Shown here: in pieces, positions 1 through 8,308 of the stretch
How the letters are laid out: each line of letters opens with the position of its first letter
Position numbering within the stretch: the first letter of the stretch is position 1
Origin: Parabacteroides sp.
Lineage (GTDB): Bacteria; Bacteroidota; Bacteroidia; Bacteroidales; Tannerellaceae
Assembly (NCBI GenBank): GCA_019417325.1
Contig: DXVO01000023.1
Span: 62,001 to 126,000 of the forward strand
DNA length: 64,000 nt
Reading direction: 5' to 3'
Notes under the pieces: model-generated
Told to the model about the DNA's origin: nothing
Seen by the model: the letters and a program-made list of their open reading frames with translations, nothing else
The model's database searches: none
Program-made: the position numbers and the translations under genes

Positions 1-566
1 ATTGAGAAACTAAAAGGATACTCGAATGAATTATCCCAAGATGCACGTGTTGCAGGCGTATTGGTATATATTACATCTTCACCGTTTTCATTCTGACCGA
101 TAATTCTAACAGGATATACAATACCACCTGTATGTGAGTCACTTTTTGTTTCCGAACCATTTTCTCCCAATTGATTCAAGCTCAAATCCACATCAAGATT
201 TTCAAATACTGAATTAATTGTCTCTTTTTTAATTTCCACTACGTAAGAGTTACCTTCTTCCTTTATTGAAAGAATTTCACCGATAAGAGCATCTTTAGGT
301 GATGTAAAAGCAGTAATTGTATTACCCACTTTAAAATTAGCAGCTTGTGCACTGTTTTCAACGATGCTTTTGTTAATAACTAATTGATTTCCGTTTGAAG
401 AAGAAACGGTCAATTTTGAATAATCGGCATGATCATCCCCTTGTAAAGAAATGATAGCCTCTGATTTCACTTTTGCCTCAGAGTTGCTGTCTTGATTTAA
501 ATCGTGAGTCTTTTCACATCCGGTTACCAATAAAATGGTAGCCACTGAAATAATTAACATTCTCAT
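1..566 (-). CDS. Partial lipoprotein, unknown function (3' end outside window)
   Basis: The frame is open on the minus strand from an ATG at 566 to the window edge, about 188 codons with no stop, so only the N-terminal part is present. A second in-frame ATG two codons in (558-560) is an equally possible start. The first 16 residues are a short lipoprotein signal: a hydrophobic run ending LLVTGC, with Cys as the expected lipidation site, followed by EKTHD. The rest is polar and rich in Ser, Asn and acidic residues. It contains a stretch resembling a small beta domain (VGNTITAF, then GEILSIKEEGNSYVVEI), after which the sequence reads as a surface protein. I recognise no family. It is probably exported to the cell surface. 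Confidence 0.6.
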   Translation of the reverse strand, partial: MRMLIISVATILLVTGCEKTHDLNQDSNSEAKVKSEAIISLQGDDHADYSKLTVSSSNGNQLVINKSIVENSAQAANFKVGNTITAFTSPKDALIGEILSIKEEGNSYVVEIKKETINSVFENLDVDLSLNQLGENGSETKSDSHTGGIVYPVRIIGQNENGEDVIYTNTPATRASWDNSFEYPFSFS

Positions 567-764
567 TTTCTAAAGTTGTTAGGATTAATAATTATAAAAT
601 ATATCTGTTTATAAAACAAAAAACTATGGTTAAAGTCTTTATATAAAATTTATACAACATACCTTACGAATGGTATTCTTCCGCAAAAGTCCGCAAAAGA
701 TATTTAATGCACAAACTGTTTAACATTAAATAACTACAACACAGTTATTTAACAATTCTCAGTC

Positions 765-1811
765 CTAATCGTTAACGGTGATTTCTCCTATCAATGAACA
801 ACCCATGTGTTCCTTCACCTGCGTTGAATTCATGCCACAGCCAAACAGGAACATTAGCTTAGTCAAAGCACATTCTGTCGTACTGTCGTATCCGCTTATT
901 ACACCGGCATCCAACAGCCAGCGCCCCGTTTCATACCGATGCATTTCAACGCTTCCGGCACGGCATTGGGTAACATTCACAATGACAATATCACGTTCCA
1001 CCGCATTTTTCAGAATATTAAGGAACCATTCGTCACCTGGTGCGTTTCCACTTCCAAAAGTTTCCATTACAACCCCTTTCAAACCAGGAATATTTAAAAT
1101 GCTTTCCACTACCTGTGGAGGGATACCCGGAAAAATTTTCAGGATAGCAATATTACGATCAAGCAGATAGTGAGGTTTTAAAGGTTTACGGGCTACCGGA
1201 TGATAAATCTGTGTATTATCATACCGGATTGAAATACCAGCATGGGCCAAAGAGGGATAATTATAGGAATGAAATGCATTAAAATTATCCGCACTGGTTT
1301 TACAGGTACGGTTTCCTCTTAACAAATCATTTTCAAAAAAAATACAAACTTCTGGTACTACTGGCATGCCGTTCTCACGGGCAGCAGCTATCTCTATAGC
1401 TGTTATCAAGTTCTCCTTGCCGTCCGTACGGAGCATACCTATGGGCAATTGGGAACCCGTAAGGATGACCGGCTTATCCAGATTTTCAAGCATAAAACTC
1501 AGGGCTGAAGCGGTAAATGCCATCGTATCCGTTCCGTGCAATACGACAAAACCATCATAACGATGATAATTATCGGCAATCACCCGGACTATATCCGTCC
1601 ATGATTCCGGTCCCATCGACGAAGAATCCAGTGGCGGATCAAACTGTATGGAATCTATCGTATGTCCCAACTCCTTTAATTCAGGAACATGTTCTTCCAA
1701 ATGTTGGAAATTAAAAGCTTCCAATGCGCCCGTTTCCTTGTTTTCTATCATACCGATAGTTCCACCTGTATATATCAATAAAATTGATGCCTTTGTATTA
1801 GGATGATTCAT
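765..1811 (-). CDS. ansA: Type I L-asparaginase
   Basis: Hydrolyses L-asparagine to aspartate and ammonia. The 348-residue length fits the family. The N-terminal catalytic motif YTGGTIG supplies the nucleophile Thr15, and LHGTDTMAFTASAL around residues 91-104 carries the second Thr-Asp pair (T94, D95). There is no signal peptide, so it is the cytoplasmic AnsA type and not the secreted high-affinity type II enzyme. The ATG at 1811 starts immediately before the conserved N-terminus and lies about 28 bp from a good -7 element. The next gene on the same strand, 280 bp upstream, is aspartase, so the two carry out consecutive steps (Asn to Asp to fumarate). A terminator between them and a separate promoter argue against one transcript. 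Confidence 0.93.
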   Translation of the reverse strand: MNHPNTKASILLIYTGGTIGMIENKETGALEAFNFQHLEEHVPELKELGHTIDSIQFDPPLDSSSMGPESWTDIVRVIADNYHRYDGFVVLHGTDTMAFTASALSFMLENLDKPVILTGSQLPIGMLRTDGKENLITAIEIAAARENGMPVVPEVCIFFENDLLRGNRTCKTSADNFNAFHSYNYPSLAHAGISIRYDNTQIYHPVARKPLKPHYLLDRNIAILKIFPGIPPQVVESILNIPGLKGVVMETFGSGNAPGDEWFLNILKNAVERDIVIVNVTQCRAGSVEMHRYETGRWLLDAGVISGYDSTTECALTKLMFLFGCGMNSTQVKEHMGCSLIGEITVND

Positions 1812-1838
1812 GTTGCCATCTACGGTTTATATTTCTTG

Positions 1839-1846
1839 CAAATATA
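1839..1846 (-). promoter_or_regulatory. Bacteroidetes -7 element for ansA
   Basis: Read on the minus strand this is TATATTTG followed by C, a perfect match to the Bacteroidetes -7 consensus TAnnTTTG. It predicts a leader of about 20 nt before the ansA ATG at 1811. Confidence 0.6.
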
Positions 1847-1855
1847 AGAAAATAT

Positions 1856-1954
1856 CATTTTGAAATAAAATATATCAAGAATTAAATAACATAACGTCAA
1901 AAACCAATTCACACAGGGCATACATAGAGCACATAAATATCATTTTGTCAACAA
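1856..1954 (-). promoter_or_regulatory. Paired upstream motifs of ansA
   Basis: Two motifs lie upstream of the ansA -7 element. CATTTTGAAATAAAATATAT starts at 1856 and covers the -33 region. TTGTCAACAA lies at 1945-1954. Both recur upstream of aspA at exactly the same 89-bp separation, and upstream of gltB at closer spacing. Both are near-palindromes (ATTTyrAAAT and TTGTyrACAA), as expected of binding sites for dimeric regulators. The regulator is not identifiable from this window. Confidence 0.45.
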
Positions 1955-1995
1955 GCTCCTTATTATACATCTTAATAAAGCAAATAGATTTGTAC

Positions 1996-2040
1996 AAAAA
2001 ATCCTTCGGATAAATCTCTCGACTCTATCCGAAGGATTTT
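1996..2040 (-). terminator. Terminator downstream of aspA
   Basis: A 15-bp perfect stem (AAAATCCTTCGGATA at about 1998-2012 pairing with 2026-2040) encloses a 13-nt loop. It lies 50 bp beyond the aspA stop, and on the minus strand the stem runs into a T-rich tract. Confidence 0.7.
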
Positions 2041-2089
2041 AAATTTAGCTCCAGTGTAATATTATTAAAGCTTCTATAAAAGACTCTTG

Positions 2090-3523
2090 TTATCTTCTGG
2101 GTTTAATATCCAACTTTACCGGATGGATCATATTTTCCGGGCTCAATATAGTATCCAGTTCTTCCTTTGTCAGAATGCCATGGTCTAATACAAGCTGGTA
2201 TACGCTTTTACCTGTTTCCAGTGCTTCCTTGGCTATTTTAGTGGAATTCTTATAACCAATTACAGGATTCAGGGCTGTTACAACTCCAATGCTATGGTGA
2301 ACTTCTTCAATACAATGATCCACATTTGCCACGATACCTTCCACACAAAGCGTACGCAAAGTCTCGAAGCCATTCATCAGCAATTCTGCCGATTCAAAAC
2401 AGCACTGAGCCATCACCGGTTCCATCGCATTCAATTCCATTTGGGCAGCTTCACCAGCCATAGTTACACACAATTCATTTCCGATTACTTTATATGCTAT
2501 CTGGTTCATGACTTCAGGTATAACCGGATTTACTTTACCCGGCATAATAGAAGAACCGGGTTGCATGGCTGGTAAATTAAATTCTCCCAATCCACAACGC
2601 GGACCGCTTGCCAATAAACGCAAGTCATTACATATTTTATTCATTTTTACAGATACCCGTTTCATCGCAGAAGCATATCCTACCAGACAAGAGGTATCGG
2701 AAGTGGCTCCAACCAAGTCTGCAGCCAATTTAATATCCCAACCGGTTATTTCACGCAATGCACTGATACATTTCTCTGCATATCCAGGCTCTGCACAAAT
2801 ACCGGTACCGATGGCAGTGGCTCCCATATTTACGGTCAGGAAATCTTCAGCAGCCTGGTTCAGGTGAACAATTTCATCTTGCAAGATACTGGCAAAACCG
2901 TTGAAAGTCTGTCCCAATGTCATTGGCACGGCATCTTCCAACTGCGTACGTCCCATTTTAATAATATGTGCAAACTCCTTTCCTTTCTTGCGGAAAGAAG
3001 CAATTAGCGCTTCCAGGTACGGAAGCAGATGAAGATGGGTGGCATACATTCCCAAATGGATAGCTGTGGGATAAGCATCATTTGTCGATTGCGAACAATT
3101 TACATGGTCGTTTGGCGAACAATAGATATATTCCCCGCGTTGATGGCCCATAATTTCAAGCGCCCGGTTGGCTATTACTTCATTGGCATTCATATTGGTG
3201 GTAGTGCCGGCACCTCCCTGGATCATATCCACGGGAAATTGGTCATGATGTTGCCCGTTCAGAATTTCCCTACAAGCCTGCATGATTGCTTTATACTGTT
3301 CGCCGGTCAGCAATCCTAAAGAATAATTCGCTTCGGCAGCAGCCATTTTCGTAATTGCAAGACCATTAATAAATAAAGGATATTCATTCAGATGAAATTT
3401 ACTGATAGAGAAATTTTCAATTCCTCTTAATGTTTGCACACCATATAAAGCCTCTTCTGGTACTTCACGAGCACCAATCAAATCACTTTCGGTACGAGTT
3501 TTTCCTGTAAATTTAGATTCCAT
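2090..3523 (-). CDS. aspA: Aspartate ammonia-lyase (aspartase)
   Basis: Deaminates L-aspartate to fumarate and ammonia in the cytoplasm. Fumarate can then serve as an electron acceptor in an anaerobe. The 477-residue length is typical. It belongs to the fumarase/aspartase superfamily: the signature GSSIMPGKVNPVIPEVMNQ lies near residue 325, and the substrate-binding segments QGGAGTTTNMN (near 105) and GRTQLEDAVP (near 193) are intact. A fumarase is less likely because the N-terminus (RTESDLIGAREVPEEALYG) and DHGILTKEELD near the C-terminus match aspartases. It is transcribed separately from ansA downstream and divergently from the polymerase delta' gene. Confidence 0.93.
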   Translation of the reverse strand: MESKFTGKTRTESDLIGAREVPEEALYGVQTLRGIENFSISKFHLNEYPLFINGLAITKMAAAEANYSLGLLTGEQYKAIMQACREILNGQHHDQFPVDMIQGGAGTTTNMNANEVIANRALEIMGHQRGEYIYCSPNDHVNCSQSTNDAYPTAIHLGMYATHLHLLPYLEALIASFRKKGKEFAHIIKMGRTQLEDAVPMTLGQTFNGFASILQDEIVHLNQAAEDFLTVNMGATAIGTGICAEPGYAEKCISALREITGWDIKLAADLVGATSDTSCLVGYASAMKRVSVKMNKICNDLRLLASGPRCGLGEFNLPAMQPGSSIMPGKVNPVIPEVMNQIAYKVIGNELCVTMAGEAAQMELNAMEPVMAQCCFESAELLMNGFETLRTLCVEGIVANVDHCIEEVHHSIGVVTALNPVIGYKNSTKIAKEALETGKSVYQLVLDHGILTKEELDTILSPENMIHPVKLDIKPRR

Positions 3524-3841
3524 ATCGTTTCTTGTTTTAAAATGTTTTTATTCTTGTTTTGTGCGAATACATACTAACAATATATTATATCCGGTAACTT
3601 TCTCTTTTATTTATAGGCACGAAGATATATACTAACATTTTGAAATCAAAATATATTATCAGTTATTTATTTTACCACAAATAAAGTCCGATAAATCATA
3701 TATAAAACATATTTTGCTGACATTTTGTCAACAAACATTCTATTCAATAACATAAATCTTCCATATCTATTTCTTCATTATACATTTTAGAATCCACACG
3801 ATTATTCTTACCTTTGCTTTATTAACTAACAAGACATATAC
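3524..3841. promoter_or_regulatory. aspA/holB divergent intergenic region with paired motifs
   Basis: This 318-bp gap has no gene. For aspA (minus strand) there is a near-consensus -7 element, TATCTTCG, at 3620-3627. CATTTTGAAATCAAAATAT starts at 3636 and TTGTCAACAA lies at 3725-3734, exactly 89 bp apart, as upstream of ansA. For the plus-strand gene a perfect -7 element TACCTTTG lies at 3809-3816, about 25 bp before the ATG at 3842. Confidence 0.5.
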
Positions 3842-4966
3842 ATGTATTTCAAAGATATCATAGGTCAGGAAGACATAAAAAAACGACTTATACAATCAGC
3901 ACAAACCGGTGTTGTTCCGCATGCCCAACTTTTCACGGAGCAGGGAGGTGCAGGTGCATTCCCGTTGGCTTTGGCTTACGCCCGCTATCTGAATTGTACA
4001 AACCGTACGGAAACAGATTCCTGCGGTCATTGTCCTTCTTGTTTGAAATACGATGAGCAGGCGCATCCCGACTTACATTTCGTATTCCCGATTGTTGCCA
4101 AAAAAGAAAAGAAAAAAGAAGTTTGCGATGATTACCTTATGGAATGGAGAGGTTTTCTGAAAGAACGTCCTTATTTTGATATAGACGGATGGCTGGATTA
4201 TATGGAAGCCGGCAATTCACAAGCGTTGATTTATTCGAAAGAGAGCGACGAAATCATCCGTAAACTCAGTCTCAAAATATATGAGGCCACATACCGCATT
4301 CTATTAATCTGGTTACCGGAAAAGCTTCATCCTACCTGTGCCAACAAATTACTGAAAATAATAGAAGAACCTCCTCAGAATACCGTCATCTTGATGGTAT
4401 CCGAAACACCCGACCAAATATTGGGTACAATCTTGTCGCGTGCCCAACGCATCAATGTACGGGGAATCCATCCGGAAGCCATTGCCGCATCCATGGTTTC
4501 GCTATTCGGTTTGGCACCGGAAGATGCCAAACACATTGCTCATCTGGCAAATGGAAACTACCTGAAAGCCATTGAAGCAATCAGCCTGGGAGAAGAAAAT
4601 AAATTCTTCCTCGAACAATTTAAAGGAATGATGCGAAATTCCTGGGCACGTAATGTAAAAGGGATGAAAGAGATGGCAGACCTGCTTGCCGGCATCGGAC
4701 GCGAACGGCAAAAGAATTTCCTATCCTATTGCCAGCATCTGATACGTGAAAACTTTATGTACCGTTTCCAATCCCCGGAGCTGAATTACATGAACCTGGA
4801 CGAAGCGAGTTTCTCCGTAAAATTTGCTCCTTTTATCAATGAGCGGAATGTTTTTGATATTATGGAAGAACTGGCAAAAGCAGAACAACAGATCGGACAG
4901 AATGTAAATGCAAAAATGATTTTCTTTGATTTATCATTACGGCTTACGGTCTTAATCAAACGATAA
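3842..4966 (+). CDS. holB: DNA polymerase III, delta' (clamp-loader) subunit
   Basis: Clamp-loader ATPase-family subunit. The N-terminal part (residues 3-190) follows the RFC/DnaX fold: a FKDIIGQEDIKKRL start, a degenerate P-loop (EQGGAGAFPLALA) lacking the Lys-Thr needed to bind ATP, as is normal for delta', then a four-cysteine zinc module (LNC, then DSCGHCPSC at residues 50-70). KLLKIIEEPPQNTVILMVSE is the conserved segment preceding the sensor region, and LSRAQR replaces the usual SRC motif. The C-terminal 170 residues are the helical collar domain. It stands alone on the plus strand between divergent and convergent neighbours, with a -7 promoter just upstream. The missing Lys distinguishes it from the gamma/tau subunit. 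Confidence 0.88.
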   Translation: MYFKDIIGQEDIKKRLIQSAQTGVVPHAQLFTEQGGAGAFPLALAYARYLNCTNRTETDSCGHCPSCLKYDEQAHPDLHFVFPIVAKKEKKKEVCDDYLMEWRGFLKERPYFDIDGWLDYMEAGNSQALIYSKESDEIIRKLSLKIYEATYRILLIWLPEKLHPTCANKLLKIIEEPPQNTVILMVSETPDQILGTILSRAQRINVRGIHPEAIAASMVSLFGLAPEDAKHIAHLANGNYLKAIEAISLGEENKFFLEQFKGMMRNSWARNVKGMKEMADLLAGIGRERQKNFLSYCQHLIRENFMYRFQSPELNYMNLDEASFSVKFAPFINERNVFDIMEELAKAEQQIGQNVNAKMIFFDLSLRLTVLIKR

Positions 4967-4968
4967 TA

Positions 4969-6291
4969 TTATAGTTTTTTATTCCGCCAGTTCCCTTTCC
5001 ACATATAAAAGACTGAGGTTAAAATCATCAAATTGTATACATATTCGGTAGTCCAGCAAACTGCCACATCCGCTTTCACAGCGATACCGATCCAATACGC
5101 ATATAAAACGTATACAAAAATACTGCCCATATCGATAAGCAGTGCAGTTTTTGTATTTCCTGTACCTGATACGCTAAAGAATATAATAAATGCCGGCACT
5201 GCTATCAGGTAGGAAGACAACATCACCCAAAGGGAATCCACTGATGCAGCAATCAAATCCGGATTATCTGTATAAATGCGCAAAACAAAATGTGGGAACA
5301 AAGCAATCAAAAGCCCTAAAGGCAAAACAAAATAATAACAAATCCGTATCGTACGTTTACACAAACTAAGTACATCATCCGCCTGTCCCGCTCCTATCAG
5401 GTTGCTGACCATCGAACTGGTAGTCGAAGCAAATGCATTGACAAACATAAACAGAAATGCAGAAATACTTCGTACCACATTGGTTACAGCCAACGGACGT
5501 TCGCCATGCCGTTCCATCACAATAAAGAAAATAAACCATCCCAGGAAAGCAATCCCATGCTGTACCATTATCCAGAGGGAAATATTCAGAATTTGTTTCA
5601 GTATCCGGTAATTGATACCCACCCATTCGAAAAGGCCGTATTTCTTATAGTCAATCTTCTTATAGGTATAAATGATAAAAAAGAGTACGGACACTCCTTC
5701 GGATATAGAAGATGCAATGGCGGCACCGGCTATTCCCAACGCAGGGAAACCTAATTTACCGAAAATAAGGATATAGTTTAACACGACATTTGTCAATACC
5801 ATTACAATGGAGTTGGCTGTCAAAATCTTCGTCTTTGTTATACCTACATAAAAAGCACGGAACATTACGGCTATAAAGGAGAAAAAGAAACCATAAACCC
5901 TCCAGTCTATATATTTCAATGTAGCCTCGTAGACTGCATCCGAACTAATTAGTTTCTTCAGGAATAAAGGCGAAAATAAGTGAGATGCCGTAAATAGCAA
6001 TGCAGCCAATAAAAAAAGGAAGAGTGTTCCTTGCATAAATACCGAACCGATCTGCTTATACTCCTGAGCTCCATTCCGGCGTGCTATCAGAACCTGTGCC
6101 CCGATACTGAAACCGAACCCCAACATATAGATAACCAAATAATAAACGCCGGCAAGAGCGGAAGCTCCTAATTCGACTTCACCGACACGTCCCAAATAGG
6201 CAGTATCCGTTAATCCAATCAGATGCTCCATCATAAGGCTCATCAATACCGGAAATGTAATATGAAGAATTTGTTTGTTTGTAAATTGCAT
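4969..6291 (-). CDS. MATE-family multidrug/Na+ efflux transporter
   Basis: Inner-membrane antiporter of 440 residues with about 12 hydrophobic helices arranged as two similar halves, as in the MATE (NorM/DinF) family. The start QILHITFPVLMSLMMEHLIGLTDTAYLGRVGEVELGA is the characteristic first helix and loop of the family, with the Asp of LTDTAYLG. Substrate cannot be predicted. It converges on holB with only 2 bp between the stop codons. A -7-like element (TACCTTCG) lies 36 bp upstream at 6328-6335. It shares strand with the ABC-F gene further upstream, but a terminator separates them. Confidence 0.9.
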   Translation of the reverse strand: MQFTNKQILHITFPVLMSLMMEHLIGLTDTAYLGRVGEVELGASALAGVYYLVIYMLGFGFSIGAQVLIARRNGAQEYKQIGSVFMQGTLFLFLLAALLFTASHLFSPLFLKKLISSDAVYEATLKYIDWRVYGFFFSFIAVMFRAFYVGITKTKILTANSIVMVLTNVVLNYILIFGKLGFPALGIAGAAIASSISEGVSVLFFIIYTYKKIDYKKYGLFEWVGINYRILKQILNISLWIMVQHGIAFLGWFIFFIVMERHGERPLAVTNVVRSISAFLFMFVNAFASTTSSMVSNLIGAGQADDVLSLCKRTIRICYYFVLPLGLLIALFPHFVLRIYTDNPDLIAASVDSLWVMLSSYLIAVPAFIIFFSVSGTGNTKTALLIDMGSIFVYVLYAYWIGIAVKADVAVCWTTEYVYNLMILTSVFYMWKGNWRNKKL

Positions 6292-6327
6292 GCGAATCTA
6301 GTTGTCAACTATCACTTATTTTCCCCG

Positions 6328-6335
6328 CGAAGGTA
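6328..6335 (-). promoter_or_regulatory. -7-like element for the MATE gene
   Basis: Minus strand TACCTTCG, one mismatch from TAnnTTTG, 36 bp upstream of the MATE ATG at 6291. Confidence 0.4.
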
Positions 6336-6378
6336 CTAATAAATGCAGAATCAAAGCAAAACGGATAAAACAAAAAAA

Positions 6379-6404
6379 CCGCCCTATTCTCACGAACAAG
6401 ACGG
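6379..6404 (-). terminator. Terminator downstream of the ABC-F gene
   Basis: On the minus strand CCGTCTTGTTC and GAATAGGGCGG form an 11-bp stem including G-U pairs with a 4-nt loop, followed immediately by seven T residues. It is a strong intrinsic terminator 40 bp past the ABC-F stop. Confidence 0.75.
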
Positions 6405-6443
6405 ATAACCTAATCTAACTTAATTCTAATACCATGAAAAACA

Positions 6444-8060
6444 CTATATCTTAATAACAGTACCGGAAGCAAAAAGTTCGATAGTCCGGTCTATTTTTAT
6501 TTCTTCTACGAAAGAAAAATCATGCGAAATCAACAAAACAGTACCTTTATAATCTTGGATTGTTGTTGTTATGATTTCAACACTTTGTATGTCCAAATTG
6601 TTCGTCGGTTCATCTAAAATAAATATATCCGGGGTTTTATTTCCTACCATCAGGCAACAGAACAATAAACGTATTTTCTCTCCCCCACTCAAACAAGAAC
6701 AGGATTTATCCCAAGTCCCATAGGGAAAAAGAAAACGGTTCAGGATTGTTTTCAGTTCATGCTCCGGCTTATGGGCAGTGTTAAATTGTTCCAACTGCTC
6801 AAAAACGGTCAATGCTCCATCGATCAACGAACATTCCTGATCGATATAAACGAATGTAAAATCAGCTCGTACCAGATTACCTTCAACCGGTTCCAATCCG
6901 CCCAAAAGCAGTTTCACCAAAGTTGTTTTACCACTACCGTTACCTCCGCTTATACGAATGCGGTCGCCACTTCTGATCTGAAAACTCAAAGGCTCGTCCC
7001 ACAAACAGGAAGAAGCATAACCAAAATTAATCCGGTCTGCCGTAACCAAAATTTTGCCTACATGGAGATTAGGTGAATTAAAATCGGTCTGCAATTCCCT
7101 GCCGTCAGGAATATTTTTACGAATATTATTTATAGAAGCCAACAGAGAAGCCTGTTTATCCTCATGTATTTCTTTCAGTTTATCCGTACTTCTTTCTGAT
7201 TTACTTTTTAATGAATTCAACAAAATACGGGGCAGTCCTTTTTTGCTGTTCGTTTTTTCACCGCGGACATTTGCTTTATCCTTACGCTCCAAGGCTTCCC
7301 TGGCAGTTTTACGAGCCAAACGATAAGCTTTCTCTTTCTCATCCAACTGATTTTGCAAGGCTTGCAGGCTTATTTCCTTTTGTTCCTTATAAAAATCATA
7401 ATTACCACCATACAAGGTTATCGCATTTCTCTCCAACTCACAAATGGCTGGCAACAGATTCAACAAAGTCCTGTCATGGCTTACAACTAATAAGGTAGCA
7501 CGTCCGGTCTGCACTAAGCGATACAATTTTTGCCTGCCGGATACATCCAAATGATTGGTAGGTTCATCCATCAGAATAATTTCAGGGGAATGAACCTGTA
7601 TACCAGATAAAAAGACCTTTGTCTTTTCACCGCCACTCAGCATGGATATCGGTTGATCGAGCCTCAAAGAAGGTAAATTCCAAAAAGCCAGAGCCGACAG
7701 ACAACGTTCTTCTATATCCCAGTCGTCATTCAGTATAGAAAAATTATCTGTAGTTGCTTCTCCGTTCAGGATGGCATGTAATGCCTTCAGTTTAGGAGCA
7801 ACCCGAAGGGCTTCAGCTACTGTCAGGTTATCATACTGCCCGAAATGTTGTGGCACATAATAAGGTTGCGAGGAACAAACCACATCACCGGACGAAGGAT
7901 TCAACTCTCCTGCAATAATACGTAGCAAAGTGGATTTACCAGTTCCATTATTACCGATTAACGCGATTCTGTCTCCTTTATTTACAACCAGATTTATATG
8001 CTGAAACAGTGGTTCCTTATCGGCATGAACATAGCATAATTGATGTACAGATATGCACAT
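6444..8060 (-). CDS. ABC-F family ATPase (ribosome-associated, possible antibiotic resistance)
   Basis: A 538-residue soluble protein with two ABC cassettes and no membrane segments, which defines ABC-F. Cassette 1 has Walker A GNNGTGKST near residue 36, signature LSGGEKTKVFLSG and Walker B ILMDEPTNHLD. Cassette 2 has GGNGSGKTT, LSGGEKIRLLFC and IFILDEPTNNLD. Between them is a basic, helical interdomain linker (roughly residues 235-310, rich in Lys and Arg), the segment that reaches into the ribosome in this family. ABC-F proteins act on 70S ribosomes, either as translation factors or by displacing drugs such as lincosamides, streptogramins and pleuromutilins. The long upstream leader with small ORFs is typical of drug-inducible members, which favours a resistance role, but no specific drug can be assigned. 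Confidence 0.88.
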   Translation of the reverse strand: MCISVHQLCYVHADKEPLFQHINLVVNKGDRIALIGNNGTGKSTLLRIIAGELNPSSGDVVCSSQPYYVPQHFGQYDNLTVAEALRVAPKLKALHAILNGEATTDNFSILNDDWDIEERCLSALAFWNLPSLRLDQPISMLSGGEKTKVFLSGIQVHSPEIILMDEPTNHLDVSGRQKLYRLVQTGRATLLVVSHDRTLLNLLPAICELERNAITLYGGNYDFYKEQKEISLQALQNQLDEKEKAYRLARKTAREALERKDKANVRGEKTNSKKGLPRILLNSLKSKSERSTDKLKEIHEDKQASLLASINNIRKNIPDGRELQTDFNSPNLHVGKILVTADRINFGYASSCLWDEPLSFQIRSGDRIRISGGNGSGKTTLVKLLLGGLEPVEGNLVRADFTFVYIDQECSLIDGALTVFEQLEQFNTAHKPEHELKTILNRFLFPYGTWDKSCSCLSGGEKIRLLFCCLMVGNKTPDIFILDEPTNNLDIQSVEIITTTIQDYKGTVLLISHDFSFVEEIKIDRTIELFASGTVIKI

Positions 8061-8254
8061 AACTTTCTCAAAAATTAAAATGTTAAAACTAAAAGGGGAA
8101 ATTCACATAGTGCCGGAGATAGCACAAATGCCGGTTAAGGTTATACCAAATATTGCCCCCCGGAAAGATCGGGAAGCGTTCTTATTCATATTTTTGGTAC
8201 CGGCTTACTTAGATATTTTCATCGGAGTATTTATAAAATTATGCCGCAAAGGTA
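8061..8254 (-). promoter_or_regulatory. Promoter and long structured leader of the ABC-F gene
   Basis: A perfect -7 element (minus strand TACCTTTG at 8247-8254, followed by CGGC) predicts a transcript start near 8240, leaving a 180-nt leader. The leader holds a 5-codon ORF (8205-8222, MKISK) and a 28-codon ORF (8103-8189). The segments GCCGGTACCAAAAATAT (around 8187-8203) and ATATTTGGTA (about 8144-8154) plus ACCGGC (about 8129-8134) can pair across the first half of the longer ORF. This is the layout of a ribosome-mediated attenuator. Confidence 0.5.
8103..8189 (-). CDS. Candidate 28-aa leader peptide upstream of the ABC-F gene
   Basis: ATG at 8187-8189, stop TGA at 8103-8105. The peptide begins MNKNASRSFRG and continues with a hydrophobic, Gly/Ile-rich tail ending AISGTM. 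It lies wholly within the untranslated leader, and its stop is 42 nt upstream of the ABC-F ATG. An in-frame ATG is the only coding evidence, since Bacteroidetes rarely show Shine-Dalgarno sites. Small leader ORFs that stall on ribosome-targeting drugs precede many ABC-F and erm genes. This peptide resembles none that I know. Confidence 0.35.
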   Translation of the reverse strand: MNKNASRSFRGAIFGITLTGICAISGTM

Positions 8255-8308
8255 AAATATAAAAATGAGAATCGAGACGGAATACAGAAAAAATTATGAA
8301 TTAAAGGC

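Noticed and set aside
8053..8262. A 69-codon plus-strand frame opposite the ABC-F leader
   Set aside because: It lies entirely antisense to the promoter and leader of the ABC-F gene, has no promoter of its own and no family resemblance.
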